Origin: Bacillus sp. CHD6a
GTDB lineage: Bacteria; Bacillota; Bacilli; Bacillales; Bacillaceae_I
Reading direction: 5' to 3'
Length of the DNA: 45,871 nt
NCBI RefSeq assembly: GCF_001293645.1
Contig: NZ_LBMD01000031.1
Span: forward strand, 1 to 45,871
Every line of letters starts with the position of its first letter. The stretch's first letter is position 1. A program made the position numbers and the translations under genes. The notes beneath the pieces are model-generated. The model made no database searches. It was not told the origin of the DNA and worked only from the letters and a program-made list of their open reading frames with translations. Shown one piece after another: positions 24,285 to 33,207 of this stretch.

Positions 24285-25223
24285 GTGAATAAATTGTTAA
24301 AATGGTTCGCCGTTTGCACGTCTATTGTCATGCTTTTTGTTCTGATCGGGGGAGCTCTTGTTACGAAAACAGGATCTGGTATGGGGTGCGGAAGATCATG
24401 GCCTCTCTGTCACGGCGAGCTTATACCAAGTAATATTGACTTCGCCCTCATTGTAGAGCTTAGTCATCGAGTTGTTTCAGGGTTAGCTGCTCTTATGGTT
24501 TTAACTCTGGCAATTTGGGCTTGGAGGGCTATTGGCCATAAACGGGAGACAAAATTTTTAGCACTTTTATCCTTTCTGGTATTAATCTTACAAGCTCTAA
24601 TTGGAGCAGCTGCTGTAATGTGGGGACAATCATCTGCAGTATTGGCACTTCACTTTGGAATTTCCCTCATTTCATTTGCGTCCGTCTTTCTTCTTACACT
24701 TCTAATTTTTGAAGTAGATAAGAAATTTGATGCTGAAACGTTGTTAGTGGATCGAAAGATGTCGTTTCATATTATCGGTATTATTGTTTACTGCTATTTA
24801 GTTGTGTATAGCGGTGCATTAGTTCGACATGTTGGCGCAAGCTTAGCATGCCCAAGTTGGCCTAGCTGTACACGAAATGGACTAGGGCTACCCTCCCAGA
24901 TGCATGAATGGATTCAAATGGGACACCGTGCTGCTGCCGGACTTATAGTTGTTTGGATTGTATATGTTACAATTCTTGCCATTAAGAAATACAAACACCA
25001 GCCTGTCATAAAAATAGGATGGATCATATGCTCCATTCTTGTACTTTCTCAGGCTACCACTGGAGCCTTGATTGTTGTTACCAAGTTAAATATCTTGGTG
25101 GCATTATTACACGCTTTAATTATCTCTTGTTTATTCGGAGTATTAAGCTATTTCTTAATGCTAGTAACACGTAATAAAACCAATAAGGTTAAACTGAACA
25201 ATCAATCAACTAAATCTATGTAA
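24285..25223 (+). CDS. ctaA: Heme A synthase
   Basis: CtaA oxidises the C8 methyl of heme O to a formyl group, giving heme A for the caa3 oxidase. From the GTG at 24285 the product is 312 residues with eight membrane helices in two four-helix repeats. It has the extracellular cysteine pair Cys35/Cys42 (CGRSWPLC), Glu58 and His61 in VELSHR, a second Cys pair in ACPSWPSC, and a conserved GHRAAAG. GAAGGTG stands 7 bp before this GTG; the longer frame from 24201 has no such site. Confidence 0.96.
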   Translation: MNKLLKWFAVCTSIVMLFVLIGGALVTKTGSGMGCGRSWPLCHGELIPSNIDFALIVELSHRVVSGLAALMVLTLAIWAWRAIGHKRETKFLALLSFLVLILQALIGAAAVMWGQSSAVLALHFGISLISFASVFLLTLLIFEVDKKFDAETLLVDRKMSFHIIGIIVYCYLVVYSGALVRHVGASLACPSWPSCTRNGLGLPSQMHEWIQMGHRAAAGLIVVWIVYVTILAIKKYKHQPVIKIGWIICSILVLSQATTGALIVVTKLNILVALLHALIISCLFGVLSYFLMLVTRNKTNKVKLNNQSTKSM

Positions 25224-25260
25224 AAAAACGAGTGGGCTTTTTATAGTCCACTCGTTTTTA
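25222..25260. terminator. Bidirectional terminator ctaA/phr
   Basis: AAAACGAGTGG...CCACTCGTTTTT between convergent genes. Confidence 0.9.
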
Positions 25261-25268
25261 ATAAGTAA

Positions 25269-26693
25269 TTATTTTAATTCTTGAAACATTTGAATTGCTT
25301 TTTTTCTTTGAATGGCATGGTCTACCACTGGGGTTGGATAATCTTTGCCAATCTCACAACCTGCTTTCTCTTGTTCATGCTCATTCATTTTCCATGGCTC
25401 ATGAATGAATTTTTCTGAAACTCCTGCAAGCTCTGGAAGGTATTCTTTTATATACTCTCCTTTAGGATCAAACCGGTTTGATTGTGTCATTGGATTAAAC
25501 ACACGAAAATATGGTACTGCATCCGTTCCTACTGACGATGCCCATTGCCAGCCCCCGATATTGGACGCTTCATCATAATCGTGCAACATCTCCTCAAAAT
25601 ACTTTTCTCCAAATCTCCAATCTATTAACAGATCTTTGGTTAGAAAAGAAGCTGTAATCATTCTAATACGGTTATGCATCCAGCCTTCTTCTTTCAATTG
25701 TCTCATACCTGCATCAACAATTGGAAATCCAGTTTTTCCATCTTTCCATTTCTCTAAAAGATTTGAATTGTCATTCCATTTTAGTTGCTGATATTTGTCA
25801 TCTATTTCTTTTGATTTACTATCAGGATAGTGATGATAGATCATATTGTAAAAGTCTCTCCATGCCAATTCCTTAATAAATGTATCCATTCCTGTACTAT
25901 AAGATGTTTGTTGTTTTTCTTGAATGTTATACAAAACGGTCCTAGCAGAGATTGTTCCTGTTCTAAGATGGACGGATAACCTTGATGTCGCTTCTGCTGA
26001 GGGTACGTCCCTGAAGCGGTCATATTGATCTATTTTCTTTTGTAAAAATACCTTTAGCAATTCTTTTGCTGATTCTTCATGTGGAGCAGAGTGGTGATTT
26101 GAAAGCACTGATAGATTGGATAAATTTTTTTGTCCTTTAGAATAAAGTGAGTTATTTTTGACACTATTTAGCTTTAGGTCTTCTTCTGTTAACACGTATG
26201 GATCTCTTTTTGGCTGAGCAATCCACTTCTTGTAATATGGGGTAAAGACTTTGTAAATAGAATCATCCGTTTTTTTCACTTCCATAGCACCGTGGATGGT
26301 GTAGTCGATATAGGAAGAAACCTTAATTCCCCTTTGTAAAAAGAACTTGTCTACCTCTTCATCCCGTTTTTGACCAGCACCCACTTCATCTTGATTGTAG
26401 TGTAATGATGACATCTCAGGGAAGTGTTCTAAAACTTGAGAGAAGGCTTGCTTCCATGTTCCCTCTATTATATGAATGAATATTCCCAGCTTTTCACATC
26501 GTTTCACAAACCGATCCAATGCCGCAAAGAAGAAGCGGTGATTGGGTGTATCATTTTTAGTAAATACCGAATCTAGATGATAGATGAACAGTAAAGGCTC
26601 TTTTCTTTGTTGCGCTTCCTTTACCGCGTGGTATAAGGCAGTGTTGTCCTGCAAGCGAAAATCTCTGCGAAACCACATTACTGATAAAGTCAT
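25269..26693 (-). CDS. phr: Deoxyribodipyrimidine photolyase
   Basis: Uses blue light and FADH to split cyclobutane pyrimidine dimers in DNA. The 474-residue protein is a class I CPD photolyase: N-terminal antenna-binding Rossmann-like domain (MTLSVMWFRRDFRLQDNTAL) and C-terminal FAD domain with ELAWRDFYNMIYHHYP, DAGMRQLKEEGWMHNRIRM and the signature DYDEASNIGGWQWASSVGTDAVPYFRVFNP. GGGAGGTGA lies before the ATG. It is monocistronic, located between ctaA and pyc, where B. subtilis has no photolyase. Confidence 0.96.
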   Translation of the reverse strand: MTLSVMWFRRDFRLQDNTALYHAVKEAQQRKEPLLFIYHLDSVFTKNDTPNHRFFFAALDRFVKRCEKLGIFIHIIEGTWKQAFSQVLEHFPEMSSLHYNQDEVGAGQKRDEEVDKFFLQRGIKVSSYIDYTIHGAMEVKKTDDSIYKVFTPYYKKWIAQPKRDPYVLTEEDLKLNSVKNNSLYSKGQKNLSNLSVLSNHHSAPHEESAKELLKVFLQKKIDQYDRFRDVPSAEATSRLSVHLRTGTISARTVLYNIQEKQQTSYSTGMDTFIKELAWRDFYNMIYHHYPDSKSKEIDDKYQQLKWNDNSNLLEKWKDGKTGFPIVDAGMRQLKEEGWMHNRIRMITASFLTKDLLIDWRFGEKYFEEMLHDYDEASNIGGWQWASSVGTDAVPYFRVFNPMTQSNRFDPKGEYIKEYLPELAGVSEKFIHEPWKMNEHEQEKAGCEIGKDYPTPVVDHAIQRKKAIQMFQELK

Positions 26694-26808
26694 AAGTTAG
26701 TCACCTCCCTCACCATTATAGGTACATAGCTAACCTAATAAAAGTTTGGATGGGTTACATTCATATATTAGTGAAAAACCGACCGGCCATTTTTAGTTAC
26801 TTGGAACA

Positions 26809-26880
26809 CTCCGCTGTTGATTTCCGCAAATGGCTTCACATTCCTGGGGGCTGACGAGAGCCTCCTTGGGCTTCGCCGGG
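26809..26880 (+). repeat. Dispersed palindromic element, truncated copy 5
   Basis: The left core CTCCGCTGTTGATTTCCGC through GAGCCTCC...GGCTTCGCC is present and stops abruptly where the left end of copy 6 (GGCCACTGAAAAAGTC) begins. Confidence 0.8.
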
Positions 26881-27053
26881 GCCACTGAAAAAGTCTTGAT
26901 TTTAGTATTTTTATAAACACCGCTGTTGATTTCCGCAAATGGCTTCGCTTTCCTAGGGGCGCTGCTGGAGCCTCCTCGGCTTTCGCCTGCGGGGTCTCCA
27001 CCTAGCGCTATCTCCCTCAGGAGTCTTCGCCTTTTGCTCCAATCAACAGCTCA
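26880..27053 (+). repeat. Dispersed palindromic element, copy 6 with left TIR
   Basis: It starts GGCCACTGAAAAAGTCTTGA, identical to the left end of copy 1. The full core follows to CTCCAATCAACAGCT. No right TIR visible. Confidence 0.85.
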
Positions 27054-27138
27054 AGATTACTTGAACGAAACGTTATACCTTTTACTATTAACTCAGCCAA
27101 ATACCTTACCTCTTCAAAAATCCTTAAGGTTAATGAGG

Positions 27139-27270
27139 TCACCTTGTTGATTGGAGTGGAAGGCGCGCAGACGCCCGCGGGAGGAAGGGACAGGTGAGAC
27201 CCCGGATGGCGCTTGCCTGAGGAGGCTCACGGACCGCCCGCAGGCAAGCGAAGCGCCTGGAACGGAAATT
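27139..27270 (-). repeat. Dispersed palindromic element, copy 7 (GC-rich subtype, inverted)
   Basis: Nearly identical to the 18448-18577 copy and, like it, placed head-on to an A-type copy across about 85 bp. Confidence 0.85.
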
Positions 27271-27299
27271 AACTGGATTACATACTTTCTTATCTATTA

Positions 27300-27347
27300 A
27301 AAAAAGAACCCAAGAATGATGGACCATCATTCTCAGGTTCTTTTAAT
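27300..27347 (-). terminator. pyc terminator
   Basis: AAAAGAACC-AGAATGATG/CATCATTCT-GGTTCTTTT long hairpin just after pyc. Confidence 0.88.
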
Positions 27348-27359
27348 AAGAAAATTTAA

Positions 27360-30300
27360 TTAAACTTTATCCACTTCAATTAATAAATCTCCTGTTGCAA
27401 TACCCTCTCCAGCTGCTACATGTATCTGTTTAACAATACCGCTGAAAGGTGCTTGTACAGTTGTTTCCATTTTCATGGCTTCTGTAATCATGAGGTGATC
27501 TCCTTTGGAAACCTTCTCTCCTTTTTCCACCAATACCTTGATAACTGTCCCAGGCATCGTAGCTCCAATATGAGTAGGATTTGTTGCATCCATTTTAGGT
27601 TTCGTTACCACATCGGATTTTACATTTTCATCTTTAATGTAAACTTCACGAGGTTGTCCATTTAATTCAAAGTACACAACTCTATTGCCGTCCCTTTGTG
27701 GTTCCCCAATGGAAACAAGTTTCACCATTAATGTTTTTCCTTGCTCGATTTCCACTTGAATTTCTTCTCCAAGCCTCATGCCGAAGAAAAATGTTGGTGT
27801 ATCAAGAACGGAAACATTCCCATACTGCTCATATTTCTTTTGATAATCTAAGAACACTTTTGGATAAAGTGCATAAGCAACCATCTCATGACTTGTTACT
27901 TGGCGATTCAATGTTTCAAACAACTTTTTGCGAATCTCCTCAAAGTCGACATCATCCAATAGCTCGCCTGGACGAACCGTAATAGGTGATTTTCCTTTTA
28001 AGATGACTCTTTGCAGATCTTCCGGGAATCCCCCATGCGGTTGTCCCAAATATCCTTCAAACAATTCAATAACAGAGTCAGGAAAATCAATGGTTTCTCC
28101 TTTTTCCAGTACATCTTGTTCAGACAGATTGTTTTGAACCATGAATAACGCCATATCGCCAACCACTTTAGATGAAGGTGTTACTTTCACAATATCACCA
28201 AACATATCGTTTACGCGACGGTACATTTGTTTTACTTCTTCCCATCGAGCTCCAAGCCCTACAGCTTTTGCTTGTTGTTGAAGATTACTATATTGCCCTC
28301 CAGGCATTTCGTGCATATATACCTCGGAATGCGGGCTGTTCATTCCACTTTCAAAATCACTGTAATATTTACGTACATCTTCCCAGTAATGAGAAAGCTG
28401 TTCTAACGCTTTAACGGATACATCCGGTTTTCGGTCTGTTTCTTCCAGGGCATAATAAAGGGAATTAGCACTTGGCTGTGAAGTCAGCCCTGCCATGGAA
28501 CTAATGGCCACGTCGACAATATCAACGCCAGCTTCAATTGCTTTTGCATACATATAGATTCCGTTTCCACTAGTATCATGTGTATGAAGGTGGATTGGAA
28601 TGTCCACTGTTTCTTTCAAAGTGGATATTAAACGATACGCTGATTGCGGCTTTAATAGGCCCGCCATATCCTTGATCGCAAGAATATGAGCTCCGCTTCT
28701 TTCCAATTCTTTTGCCATATCACTATAATATTGCAGATCATACTTCGTTCTGCTTGGATCATTGATATCTCCTGTGTAACAGATAGCAGCCTCTGCCAAT
28801 TTTCCAGAATCTCGAACGGCATCAATTGCCAAGGTCATCCCCTTAACCCAGTTCAAGCTATCAAAGATCCGGAAGACATCAATTCCTGCATATGCAGATT
28901 TCTCGACGAATTCCTTAATCAAATTATCTGGATAGTTTTTATACCCTACCGCATTGGAAGCTCTAAGTAACATTTGGAAAAGAATATTCGGCGCCTTATC
29001 GCGCAGAGTCAATAGACGGTCCCAAGGATTTTCACTTAAGAATCTATATGCCACATCAAATGTTGCTCCTCCCCACATCTCCAGCGAGAAAAGATTTGGC
29101 AGCAACTTAGCTGTTGGCTCGGCAATCTGCTTTAAATCATTTGTACGGACTCTTGTTGCCAATAAAGACTGATGCGCATCTCTAAAGGTGGTATCTGTCA
29201 ATAAAACTTCCTTCTGGTCTGTCACCCACTTAACCAATCCGTCTGCTCCACGCTCATCCAGAATTTGCTTTGTACCGCTTGGTACTTCACCAACATGGCT
29301 TACTTCCGGCATCCTAGGATTAGTAAAGATTGGTTTTTTCCTTTTTTCCACACCTGGGAATCCGTTGACCGTTACATTTCCAATATAGGTGAGCATTTTT
29401 GTACCACGGTCTTTACGTTTTGGGAAGACAAAAAGCTCAGGTGTTGTATCAATAAATGATGTATCATATTCCCCATTCATAAATTTCGGATGCTTTACCA
29501 CATTTTCTAAAAAGGGAATATTTGTTTTAATTCCACGAATTCGGAATTCTTTCAGGTTTCGCTCCATTTTGGAAGCTGCATGTTCAAATGTTAAAGCCCA
29601 TGTGGATAGCTTAACAAGTAAGGAGTCATAATACGGCGTAATGACTGCTCCTTGATAGCCATTTCCTGCATCCAAACGTACTCCAAATCCGCCACCAGAA
29701 CGGTATGCCATAATCTTACCTGTATCCGGCATGAATCCATTTAATGGATCTTCGGTTGTTACACGGGACTGAATGGCAAACCCATGAACGCGAATGTCTT
29801 CCTGCTTTGGTATACCAAGTTTACTACTATGTAAGGCATGTCCTTCAGCAATCAAGATTTGGGACTGTACGATGTCGACACCCGTTACCATCTCTGTGAT
29901 GGTGTGTTCAACTTGCACACGAGGGTTTACTTCTATGAAATAAAATTCCTCTCCTGCAACCAGAAACTCAACTGTACCAGCATTAATATAATCCACGTTC
30001 TCCATCAATTCTACTGCAGCGTTACAAATTCGTTGACGCAAGTCTTCAGATAGAGAAACACTCGGTGCAATCTCTACGACTTTCTGATGGCGTCGTTGAA
30101 TGGAACAATCGCGCTCAAATAAATGAATGATTTCTCCATGCTGATCACCAAGGATCTGAACTTCAATATGTTTTGGGTTTTCAATTAGTTTTTCTACATA
30201 CACATCATCATTTCCGAATGCCGCTTTTGCCTCTGATTTTGCACGATCAAACGCTTCACGCAATTCAGATTTGCTGCGGACGATTCGCATGCCACGACCG

Positions 30301-30803
30301 CCGCCACCAAGTGCAGCTTTAATCATCAATGGATAGCCATACGTTGCTGCAAAGTCCATCACTTCATCCAAGGAGTGGACAGGACCATCTGTACCCGGTA
30401 TAACAGGAATATTTGCAAGTTGGGCTTGTGTTCTCGCCTTTACTTTGTCCCCGAACATATCCAAGTGCTTGGAGGTTGGCCCAATAAAAATAATTCCTTC
30501 TTCTTCGCATTTTCTAGCAAAATGAATATTTTCGGAAAGAAAACCATAACCAGGATGAATCGCATCTACGTCATTCGCTTTTGCAATTTCAATAATTCCA
30601 TCGATATCAAGGTAAGCATCAATTGGTTTCTTACCTTCTCCTACAAGATATGCTTCATCTGCTTTATAGCGATGGAATGAGCCTATATCCTCATTTGAGT
30701 AAATAGCAACTGTGCGAATGTTCAGTTCTGTACAAGCTCGAAAAACACGAATTGCAATCTCGCCGCGGTTCGCAACAAGAACCTTGTTTATTTTTCTCGT
30801 CAT
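27360..30803 (-). CDS. pyc: Pyruvate carboxylase
   Basis: Biotin enzyme that carboxylates pyruvate to oxaloacetate with ATP and bicarbonate, refilling the TCA cycle. The 1147-residue single chain has the full domain order: biotin carboxylase with ATP-grasp (1-455, GGGGRGMR and EVNPRVQVEH), carboxyltransferase (about 530-800, DTTFRDAHQSLLATRVR, LHTHDTSGN), tetramerisation/PC domain, and C-terminal biotinyl domain with EAMKM and Lys1111 as the biotin site. GGGGGAGA precedes the ATG. It is alone on its transcript; ftsW, its usual upstream neighbour, is absent here. Confidence 0.98.
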   Translation of the reverse strand: MTRKINKVLVANRGEIAIRVFRACTELNIRTVAIYSNEDIGSFHRYKADEAYLVGEGKKPIDAYLDIDGIIEIAKANDVDAIHPGYGFLSENIHFARKCEEEGIIFIGPTSKHLDMFGDKVKARTQAQLANIPVIPGTDGPVHSLDEVMDFAATYGYPLMIKAALGGGGRGMRIVRSKSELREAFDRAKSEAKAAFGNDDVYVEKLIENPKHIEVQILGDQHGEIIHLFERDCSIQRRHQKVVEIAPSVSLSEDLRQRICNAAVELMENVDYINAGTVEFLVAGEEFYFIEVNPRVQVEHTITEMVTGVDIVQSQILIAEGHALHSSKLGIPKQEDIRVHGFAIQSRVTTEDPLNGFMPDTGKIMAYRSGGGFGVRLDAGNGYQGAVITPYYDSLLVKLSTWALTFEHAASKMERNLKEFRIRGIKTNIPFLENVVKHPKFMNGEYDTSFIDTTPELFVFPKRKDRGTKMLTYIGNVTVNGFPGVEKRKKPIFTNPRMPEVSHVGEVPSGTKQILDERGADGLVKWVTDQKEVLLTDTTFRDAHQSLLATRVRTNDLKQIAEPTAKLLPNLFSLEMWGGATFDVAYRFLSENPWDRLLTLRDKAPNILFQMLLRASNAVGYKNYPDNLIKEFVEKSAYAGIDVFRIFDSLNWVKGMTLAIDAVRDSGKLAEAAICYTGDINDPSRTKYDLQYYSDMAKELERSGAHILAIKDMAGLLKPQSAYRLISTLKETVDIPIHLHTHDTSGNGIYMYAKAIEAGVDIVDVAISSMAGLTSQPSANSLYYALEETDRKPDVSVKALEQLSHYWEDVRKYYSDFESGMNSPHSEVYMHEMPGGQYSNLQQQAKAVGLGARWEEVKQMYRRVNDMFGDIVKVTPSSKVVGDMALFMVQNNLSEQDVLEKGETIDFPDSVIELFEGYLGQPHGGFPEDLQRVILKGKSPITVRPGELLDDVDFEEIRKKLFETLNRQVTSHEMVAYALYPKVFLDYQKKYEQYGNVSVLDTPTFFFGMRLGEEIQVEIEQGKTLMVKLVSIGEPQRDGNRVVYFELNGQPREVYIKDENVKSDVVTKPKMDATNPTHIGATMPGTVIKVLVEKGEKVSKGDHLMITEAMKMETTVQAPFSGIVKQIHVAAGEGIATGDLLIEVDKV

Positions 30804-30880
30804 ATTGTCTCCCCCTAGTAGCTACTTCTCACGCGGAAAAGTTTAGAATATTTTTTCAATTATAAAAGTATTATACATTA

Positions 30881-30909
30881 TTTTTCGATAACTTTCCTCT
30901 TTTTCGATA
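30881..30909 (-). promoter_or_regulatory. Direct repeat at the pyc promoter
   Basis: TATCGAAAAA occurs twice on the minus strand, 19 bp apart, just upstream of a TATAAT (plus-strand ATTATA at about 30869-30874) that suits pyc. It could be an operator; no matching factor is known to me. Confidence 0.35.
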
Positions 30910-30978
30910 CAATCCTTACTAAATATGTAGAAAAAATGAGAATAATGCTGATATTTAGTACATCTTTGATTATATAAT

Positions 30979-31020
30979 AAAAACGCTCAATCAGCATCTA
31001 TCGCATGATTGAGCGTTACT
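30979..31020 (-). terminator. ylaN terminator
   Basis: AACGCTCAATCA...TGATTGAGCGTT followed by TTTTAT on the minus strand. Confidence 0.85.
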
Positions 31021-31024
31021 AGTA

Positions 31025-31306
31025 TTAATTTCTTTCCCACGCTTCGTAAAGTGCAGAAAGTTCTTTTTCCAACTTAGAAAGGATATCCTTCCCCTCTTTT
31101 TCGGAAATTAAACCAAGTCTGACAGCGAAATCCATTTCTCGAGAAAGTCCGAACATTTGTGTGTCCAACACTTCTTCGTATAGTGGACATTGGGGCATGG
31201 TTAAGTTGTCCATTTGGACTTGAATCAGCTTTAAAATTTTATCTGAATCAGCTTTTAAAAGCGTAATAGCTTTATCACGATGATCGACCACGATATCTGA
31301 TGCCAA
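31025..31306 (-). CDS. ylaN: YlaN (DUF1507) family protein
   Basis: The 93-residue cytoplasmic protein fits the YlaN family, which in B. subtilis and Staphylococcus is tied to iron homeostasis through interaction with the regulator Fur (family knowledge). It is helical, with [31 protein letters not shown] at its centre in two motifs around Cys and ends in [25 protein letters not shown] stands before the ATG. Monocistronic between glsA and pyc. Confidence 0.95.
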   Translation of the reverse strand: MASDIVVDHRDKAITLLKADSDKILKLIQVQMDNLTMPQCPLYEEVLDTQMFGLSREMDFAVRLGLISEKEGKDILSKLEKELSALYEAWERN

Positions 31307-31410
31307 TATCGATCCCTCCGTTTACGTACAAATACCTATCTTATCTATAAATTTTATCGCTATTTTTAATAAATTGCAAGGAGGATACGAGCATTTACTA
31401 TAACTGAATA

Positions 31411-32340
31411 TTAAAACATGCTTAAATCATATTGATCTTGTAGTAATTCTAATAATTTTAATCCTGTATGGCTGTTCCCGACTTCATTTAACGGTGGTCC
31501 AAAAATTCCAATCCCCATCCGACCAGGTACAGATCCCATAATTCCTCCTGATACACCACTTTTTGCAGGGATACCAATTTTAATGGCAAACTCTCCCGAA
31601 GCGTTATACATACCGCAAGTCACCATAAATGTTTTACAGATCCTCGCCACTTCTTTAGGCATCACACGTTCATTCGTTAATGGGTTTATTCCATCTAATG
31701 CAAAAACAGCACCCATCCTTGCCAATTGAAGACAATTTAATCGAATGGCACAATGTTTCGTATATACTTCCATAATCTCCTCTACATTCCCATGTATGAC
31801 CCCATCATTCTTCATATAAAAACAAAGGGATCTGTTCAAAAAAGATGTCGTAAATTCAGAGATGGCTACTTCTTCACAAAAATCAATAGTTGGTTCATTG
31901 GTAAGCTTCCGGACAAAATCCAATATATAATCTACTTTGGCTGCTGCATTACTGCCTTTCATCATGGAAGTGACGGCAAGAGCACCTGCATTAATCATCG
32001 GGTTCAATGGTTTAGCTTTTGAGGATGTTTCTAGTTTGATTATGGAGTTGAAGGGATCACCTGTTGGCTCCATTCCTACTCTATGGAAAACATGTTCAGG
32101 TCCATAATCCATTAATACTAGTGCAAGGGTAATAATTTTCGAGATGCTTTGTAACGTAAATCGTTTATCAATATCACCTGCAGACATGCAGTTTCCATCT
32201 GGATATACAATAGCACAAGATAAATGCTCTGGATTTTCCTTTTGTAATGCCGGTATGTAGTTTGCCACTTTCCCTTCCAATGCTGACTTCTTGGCTTCTT
32301 CCACTAATGACTGAAGATCTTCCTCACTTCTGCAGGCCAA
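31411..32340 (-). CDS. glsA: Glutaminase
   Basis: Hydrolyses glutamine to glutamate and ammonia. The 309-residue product (B. subtilis YlaM type) is a serine-dependent beta-lactamase-like fold enzyme with the catalytic Ser65-x-x-Lys68 in LQSISK, MINAGAL, and the C-terminal KSGVSGGIMGSVPGRMG. I chose TTG at 32340: AAAGGAGAGG lies 5 bp before it, and the resulting MACRSEE start matches the family length of 309. The ATG at 32367 has no ribosome site. Divergent from ylaL. Confidence 0.94.
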   Translation of the reverse strand: MACRSEEDLQSLVEEAKKSALEGKVANYIPALQKENPEHLSCAIVYPDGNCMSAGDIDKRFTLQSISKIITLALVLMDYGPEHVFHRVGMEPTGDPFNSIIKLETSSKAKPLNPMINAGALAVTSMMKGSNAAAKVDYILDFVRKLTNEPTIDFCEEVAISEFTTSFLNRSLCFYMKNDGVIHGNVEEIMEVYTKHCAIRLNCLQLARMGAVFALDGINPLTNERVMPKEVARICKTFMVTCGMYNASGEFAIKIGIPAKSGVSGGIMGSVPGRMGIGIFGPPLNEVGNSHTGLKLLELLQDQYDLSMF

Positions 32341-32396
32341 GTAAACCTCTCCTTTTCTGTCCTTCATGATAATCTACCATTAGATTCCCCGATAAC

Positions 32397-32425
32397 ATGA
32401 CAAAAAAACATTCAAGTTATATAAT
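32397..32425 (+). promoter_or_regulatory. Probable SigA promoter of ylaL
   Basis: ATGACA, 17-bp spacer, TATAAT, ending 31 bp before the ylaL start codon. Confidence 0.65.
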
Positions 32426-32456
32426 AATGAAAAGGATTACAAATGAGGGGGACAAC

Positions 32457-32957
32457 ATGGAAAATATCATCAGAATAGAAGGAAAAGTTAACTTTTCCAT
32501 TACGCTTGATCCAGGTGTCTGGATTTTCGACGATCGCAGAATAGATTTGGATACATATTTTAAAGAAGAAAAACGAGAGAAAACAGATGAGCTAGAAGAA
32601 TACACAAAAGCAGTTTCAAAACATTGGGAACGTGAAATTAGGGAAGGTGCCATCTATCCTCCAACCTTAAAGTCAGAACGTAAATTTGAAAAAGAAAAAT
32701 TGTTGAACGGTACGTTTGGTATCCAATTCGGACCATTTCTGCATAATGCAGAACCACAACCAGATTCTTCAAAAGTTGTTTTTGTTGGAGAAAATAGTGA
32801 ACTCGAGGTAGACATCCCTACTGCTCAGGAGATCATTCTTGCCTTTTCTAAAAATGGCAAACCTCTAAAAGAAAACGGACCTGTCCATATTTATTTAGAG
32901 GATGGTTCCAATCATGCAGAACCGCTTACAGGTGTTCATAAAATCATCGTAAAATAG
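32457..32957 (+). CDS. ylaL: Conserved hypothetical protein YlaL
   Basis: A 166-residue soluble protein of the Bacillus YlaL family. Function is unknown, although databases sometimes label relatives peptidyl-prolyl isomerase. It starts MENIIRIEGKVNFSITLDPGVWIFDDRRIDL, is strongly acidic/basic in the middle (EEYTKAVSKHWEREIREGAIYPP) and ends with a beta-rich part. The start is ATG 32457 with GAGGGGGAC upstream; the in-frame ATG at 32397 lies inside the promoter. Confidence 0.87.
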   Translation: MENIIRIEGKVNFSITLDPGVWIFDDRRIDLDTYFKEEKREKTDELEEYTKAVSKHWEREIREGAIYPPTLKSERKFEKEKLLNGTFGIQFGPFLHNAEPQPDSSKVVFVGENSELEVDIPTAQEIILAFSKNGKPLKENGPVHIYLEDGSNHAEPLTGVHKIIVK

Positions 32958-32968
32958 TCGGAACTTCC

Positions 32969-33010
32969 CCAAAGTGCCGCCGTGACAACAGTTACGGCGG
33001 CACTTTTTTG
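32969..33010 (+). terminator. ylaL terminator
   Basis: AAAGTGCCGCCGTGAC/GTTACGGCGGCACTTTTTT, a strong GC-rich hairpin with T-run. Confidence 0.93.
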
Positions 33011-33030
33011 GCCTGTTAAATGAAACATAT

Positions 33031-33190
33031 AATTTTTAGGACCTCCAGCTGTGGGTTGGAGAAAAAGGCGAGGACTTCCTTGTCCTGAGGGAGATAGCGC
33101 TAGGTGAAGACCCACCCCACAGGCTAGCCGAGGAAGCTCACGTCAGCCCCAACGAAAGCGAAGCCATTTGCGGAAATCCTCAGCCGTGTT
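33031..33190 (-). repeat. Dispersed palindromic element, copy 8 (inverted)
   Basis: On the minus strand: AAACACGGCTGAGGATTTCC, GCAAATGGCTTCGCTTTC, CACCTAGCGCTATCTCCCTC and CCAACCCACAGCTGGAGGTC follow the element core. It lies between convergent ylaL and phoH. Confidence 0.82.
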
Positions 33191-33207
33191 TAACAAACCC
33201 ATCTATT

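Larger units (their letters stand above)
26694..27359. other. phr-pyc intergenic region
   Basis: 666 bp made up of the phr upstream sequence (26694-26808), three dispersed repeat copies, a short spacer and the pyc terminator. No gene. Confidence 0.75.
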
